A stretch of 64,000 bases of DNA from Tetragonia tetragonoides (Eukaryota; Streptophyta; Magnoliopsida; Caryophyllales; Aizoaceae), in assembly GCA_038025085.1 (NCBI GenBank), contig CM076144.1, forward strand, positions 35,374,501 through 35,438,500, in the 5' to 3' direction. Positions within the stretch are counted from its first letter, which is position 1, and every line of letters begins with the position of its first letter. Shown here in pieces: positions 59,319 through 64,000 of this stretch. The translations under genes were made by a program, and so were the position numbers. The notes below the pieces were generated by a model. The model was given only the letters and a program-made list of their open reading frames with translations. It ran no database searches and had not been told where the DNA came from.

Positions 59319-60051
59319 TATAGCTAATCATACATCGATGATCCCTTTGTCATGTGATACCTGAATTGGCCATAAGGAAGGAGTAGTGTCATCCCTATAT
59401 AGTTCAATTATGACTTTCTCGATTCCGCAGTTAAACTGTTTAAAACAAACGATTGACTTTCAATCCATTTGAGCACGGCCATGCATTTCACAGTTCAAAC
59501 TCATCGAGGGGCCCACAGATATCTTACTCCCGTTATATGAGAGTGACAAATCCCATCTTGCTCAATCACATTCCTCCGCATGACTTACAACACATCATTC
59601 AATTATCTTTATAGTCATCCGATTAAGGATTAACGTTTGATAATATCAAGATATGCTAAACATCATGTAGGAAACCATGGTGAGTTCAGGTCAAAGGATC
59701 AAATTAAAAGTTGCATATGAAAAACATTGATGACACTTATATAACAATCCTTTCAATGTTTTTGAAATGGGTCGGTCCAATACAATGTTCTCTAACATTT
59801 ATCCATGTGATCAATTTCATATCTCATAATTATGACCTGTGAAACTTGGTCATCAATCAATCCACATGATAGTCTCAATAGTTATCAAATTCCCACAAAT
59901 AATGATAACTGACTACGGACAATTAGAATAATTAAATTTATAATAATAGAGTCTCACAATCAAGTCACATACTTGATGATCTACATCATATAAATTATTC
60001 ATTGGGACAACAATAAATAAATCAAACATAAGTCACAAAATAAACCTCCCA
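59319..60051 (-). other. 3' untranslated region of the copia element
   Basis: About 730 bp between the pol stop and the polypurine tract, AT-rich, without an open frame or env-like gene. Confidence 0.7.
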
Positions 60052-63000
60052 CTAGGATAGAGACCAATCATTCATGAATCTAAGCCCTTGTGTAATAGTA
60101 TGAAGCTCATGCTTATCCTGTGGTAGAGGCTTAGTCAGCGGATCAGCAATGTTCATTTCCGATGATACTCTGCACACCTTGACATCTCCCATTTGTACAA
60201 AGCTTCCTATCAAATGGTAACGTCTGAGTATATGCCTAGTTTTCTGATGATCCCTAGGCTCCTTCGCCAGTGCAATGGCCCCATTACTGTCACCATAAAG
60301 GTCCATTGGATTCGAACTATTAGGTATCACCCCAAGTTCAATGATGAATTTTCGAATCCACACTGCTTCTTTTGCTGCTTCAGAAGCAGCGATATACTCG
60401 GCTTCTGTTGTAGAATCAGCAACTGTATCTTGTTTGGAACTCTTCCAACTAACTGCTCCTCCATTCAGAATGAATACAAATCCTGACTGCGATCAGGAAT
60501 CATCCTTATTCGTTTGGAAGCTTGCATCTGTGTAACCACTTACAGTGATTTCCTCTTCACCACCATAGACAAGAAACAAATCCTTAGTCCTTCTCAAGTA
60601 CTTGAGGATGCTCTTGACTGCGACCCAGTGACTTTCACCTAGATTAGATTGGTATCTACTCGTCATGCTCAAAGCACAAGCAACGTCAGGACGAGTACAC
60701 ATAATGGAATACATGATAGAACCTGTAGCAGAAGCATAAGGAATTATACTCACGCGATCTCGCTCCTCTTGTGTCGAAGGACACTGAGTCTTGCTAAGAG
60801 TTATGCCATGTGACATTGGAAGATTACCTTTCTTGGAATCTTGCATGTTGAACCTTTTCAACACCTTATCTATATAGGTACTCTGGCTTAAGCCCAAGAG
60901 TCTTTTTGATCTATCTCTATAGATCCTAATCTCCAAGATATAGGTTGCCTCTCCCATGTCTTTCATTGAGAAACACTTTCCCAAAAAGGTCTTGACTGAC
61001 TGAAGTGTAGGAATATCATTTCCAATCAGTAATATGTCGTCCACATATAAGACCAAGAATACCACAGCGCTCCCACTAACCTTCTTGTAAACACAAGGTT
61101 CTTCTTCGCATCTAAGGAAATCAAACTCTTTGATTGCCTCATTGAAGCGAAGATTCCAACTCCTGGATGCTTGCTTCAATCCATAAATAGATCGTTGAAG
61201 CTTGCATACCTTTCCTCCTGGTGATGTGAAGCCCTCGGGTTGTGTCATGTACACATCCTCTCCCAGGTTTCCATTAAGGAAAGCTGTCTTCACATCCATC
61301 TGCCATATCTCATAGTCATAATATGCAGCAATGGCAAGGAGTATCCTAATGGATTTAAGCATTGCGATGGGCGAAAAGGTTTCATCATAATTTGTCCCAT
61401 GAATTTGATTATAACCTTTTGCCACCAATCGTGCCTTGAATATATAAACATTCCCATGCATGTCAATTTTCTTCTTCAAAACCCATTTACACTCAATGGT
61501 TTTTACGCCATCACGTGGGTCTACCAAAGCCCATACTTTGTTTTCATACATGGAATCCATTTCAGATTTCATGGCTTGAAGCCATTTGTCGGAATCTGGG
61601 CCCATCATTGCTTCCGTGTAGGTCGTAGGCTCGTCATCCTCTATTAATAATATATGACGGTGTTCAGTCACCAAGAAACCATATCTAATGGGTTCACGAC
61701 GCTCTCTTTCAGACCTACGAGGGGATGGTGCCACAGGCGTAGCTACTACAACATCTTGTAAACTACTTTGAGTCTCCTCAGAAATAGGAGTACTCTCCTG
61801 TGGCTCTCGAACCTCTTCGAGTTGCACTTTACTCCCACTGGTTCCTTTAAAAAGAAACTCTCTTTCTAAGAAGACACCATGTCGAGCCACAAACACTTTG
61901 TTGTCAGTGGGATGGTAAAAGTAATATCCTTTAGTTTCTTTAGGATATCTCACAAAGAAGCATTTATCAGATTTAGGTCCAAGATTATCAGAAAGTAAAC
62001 ATTTTACATAAGCTTCACAACCCCAAATCTTTAGAAAAGTCAAGATGGGAACTTTTCCCGTCCATTTCTCAAATGGTGTCTTTTCTACTGATTTTGATGG
62101 ACTCCTGTTAAGTGTGAACGCGGCTGTCTCAAGAGCATATCCCCAAAAAGATATTGGAAGACTAGTAAGGCTCATCATAGATCGAACCATGTCTAACAAA
62201 GTTCGATTTCTCCTCTCCGATACACTCCAATGAGGTGTACCTGGAGGGGTGAGTTGTGAAACAATTCCACAATCTTTCAAATGACTATCGAACTCTTGGC
62301 TTAGATACTCACCCCCTCGATCTGATCGAAGGGCTTTAATCTTTTTTCCAAGTTGATTTTGTACTTCATTCTGAAACTCCCCAAACTTTTCAAAGTATTC
62401 AGATTTATGCCTCATCAAGTAGACATAACCATATCTGCTGAAGTCATCAGTAAAGGTAATGAAGTAGTGGTAACCTCCTCTAGCAACTGTGCTTAATGGT
62501 CCGCATACATCAGTATGTATAAGGCCTAATAAATCACTTGCTCTCTCAATGTGACCAGTGAAAGGTGCCTTAGTCATCTTTCCTAATAAACAAGACTCAC
62601 ATGTCTCAAATGACTCAAAGTCAAATGAGTTTAGAAGTCCATCATTATGGAGCTTTTGAACACGTTTCTCGTTTATATGTCCAAGACGACAATGCCAAAG
62701 GTAAGTTGGGTTAGAGTCATTTGATTTGAGCCTCTTAGTAGTTATGTTATAAACTGGAATTTTAAGGTCTAGAACATAAAGGCCATTTTTCATTGGACCG
62801 CTACCATAAAATATATCATCTTTATAAAAGGAACAACATTTGTTCTTAATGACAAAGACAAAATCTTCCAAGTGCAAAACGGAAACGGAATTAATATTCC
62901 TGCTAATGGCAGGTACATAATTAAAATTATTGAGTTCTAAAACCAATCTAGATGGCAAATTTAAATAAAATGTTCCTACAGATAACGCAGCAACTCTTGC

Positions 63001-64000
63001 TCCATTTCCAACGTGCAGGTCCACTTCTCCTTTTGCCAAAGTACTACTTCTCTTTAGTCCCTGCACATTTGCACAAATGTGAGCACCACATCCGGTATCT
63101 AATACCCAAGAAGTAGAATTTGAAGAAGTAAATACATTTACTTCTATAACGTAACATTTACCTGAAGTTGAAGGAACACTTCCCTTGTTCTTCTTTTGAT
63201 CCTCCAAATATTTCTTGCAATTCCTCTTCCAATGCCCAAGCTCATTGCAGTAGAAGCACTTGGTTTCATCATTAGGACCAGATGAGAGTTTGAACTTAGG
63301 CTTTCCTTTGGGTTGATTCACAATCGGACCCTTCATGATAGCCTTTCCCTTGTCCTTTGCTTGACCATGTTTCTTAAACTGGCCCCCTTTTCTAACCATT
63401 AGAACATTGGGAGTTGGGTCCTTCTTAACATTTTGCTCAGCAGTTTTAAGCATCCCATGCAGCTCATCCAATGACTTGTTAAGATTATGCATATTATAGT
63501 TCATAACAAAAGTATCATAATCATTAGTCAATGACGCTAAGATGATATCTGTGGCCAAGTCTTGACCTATTGGGGAGCCCAGTTTTTCCAAGTACTCAAC
63601 ATAACCAATCATCTTGATCACATGAGGACTAACTGAACTTCCTTTCCCCATCTTGCACTTAACCAAGTCAGACACAGTGTTAAACCTCTCAGTTCGTGCT
63701 TGCTCCTGAAACATTCCTTTCAGGCTCTCAATCATCTCATAAGCCTCCATACTTTCATATCGCTTTTGAAGCTCAGAATTCATGGTGGCTAGCATGAGAC
63801 AACTGACATCAATTGAATCATCTTTGAGCTTCTGATAAGCATTCCCCTCAGCATGAGGAGCATTGGTAGCAGGAGCCTTCTTGGGGACTGGTTTCTCAAG
63901 GACATATTCCTTTTTCTCTTGTTTGAGAACAATTCTCAAGTTTCGATACCAGTCCAACAAATTGGTTCCATTTAGTTTGTCCTTCTCAAGGATGGATCGC
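60052..64000 (-). pseudogene. copia gag-pol polyprotein, one in-frame stop, 5' end beyond the window
   Basis: The frame stays open to the window edge, so the true start is outside. Counting from 63960: gag with zinc knuckle CFYCNELGHWKRNC (235-248); protease WVLDTGCGAH (DTG at 288-290); integrase with HCRLGH and CESC (423-457), catalytic D484 (HTDVCG), D547 (RSDRGGEY) and E582 (VSERRN); RT with KARLVAKGY, QMDVKTAFLNG (887-897), YGLKQ and YVDD (972-975). A TGA at 60493-60495 follows FQTNKDDS; downstream, the RNase H continues in frame (SQSGFVF, DSTTEAEYIAASEA, then GDSNGAIALA and DPLTKPLP) to 60052. The stop fits one CGA to TGA change. All catalytic residues I can locate are intact. Confidence 0.93.

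Larger units (their letters stand above)
58701..64000 (-). mobile_element. Ty1/copia retrotransposon, 3' part, nearly intact
   Basis: It has a 3' LTR (58701-59303), a polypurine tract, a 3' untranslated region and a gag-pol gene with one internal stop in nearly 1,320 codons. The 5' LTR and primer site lie beyond 64000. Domain order (protease, integrase, RT, RNase H) is that of Ty1/copia. It is the youngest-looking element in the window and sits within X3. Lineage is not assigned. Confidence 0.92.

Overview
This is nuclear DNA of a flowering plant, probably a eudicot; the species cannot be told from the sequence. The evidence is plant-type Ty3/gypsy elements of the Tat/Ogre kind (arginine-tRNA-like primer site, second RNase H), a Ty1/copia element, a plant L1-type LINE, a hAT MITE, plant mobile domain (PMD) genes and an S-protein homolog (plant self-incompatibility S1 family). 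Almost everything is nested, decayed mobile DNA. The only host-like gene is the S-protein homolog at 11.1-11.6 kb (minus), with a broken tandem copy at 13.1-13.6 kb.

Layout. 1-6481: Y1, a decayed Tat-like element on plus (gag and integrase remnants, then two antisense genes, then a truncated 3' LTR). 6482-13787: AT-rich host-like DNA with the S-protein duplication. 13788-24027: Y2, a second Y-family element on minus, split by an L1-type LINE (16949-21540) and cut off at 24027 by X1. 24028-39588: X1, an X-family Tat-like element on plus with 5' LTR, primer site, gag, protease, RT, two RNase H domains, integrase and two antisense genes; it carries a hAT MITE. 39589-52042: element A, a Y-like element on plus, split by the 5'-truncated X2 (43535-50361). 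52043-58700: the 3' part of X3 on minus. 58701-64000: a nearly intact Ty1/copia element on minus, inserted into an antisense gene of X3 and running off the window.

The most notable content is a two-gene cassette on the antisense strand of the Tat-like elements, between integrase and 3' LTR. One gene encodes a PMD protein in about seven exons with GT..AG introns. The other encodes a DUF7745-like protein and has its own TATA box. Introns in antisense genes are not removed from the sense RNA that is reverse transcribed, so they survive transposition. In the X family, arrays of a roughly 21-bp palindromic repeat lie upstream of all three promoters (LTR, PMD gene, DUF7745-like gene). The Y family has a different palindrome, GCCGCTAGCGGC, at the equivalent places. 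I infer a shared regulatory module. Every PMD copy here is broken, but at different positions, so the ancestral frame can be followed through the family.
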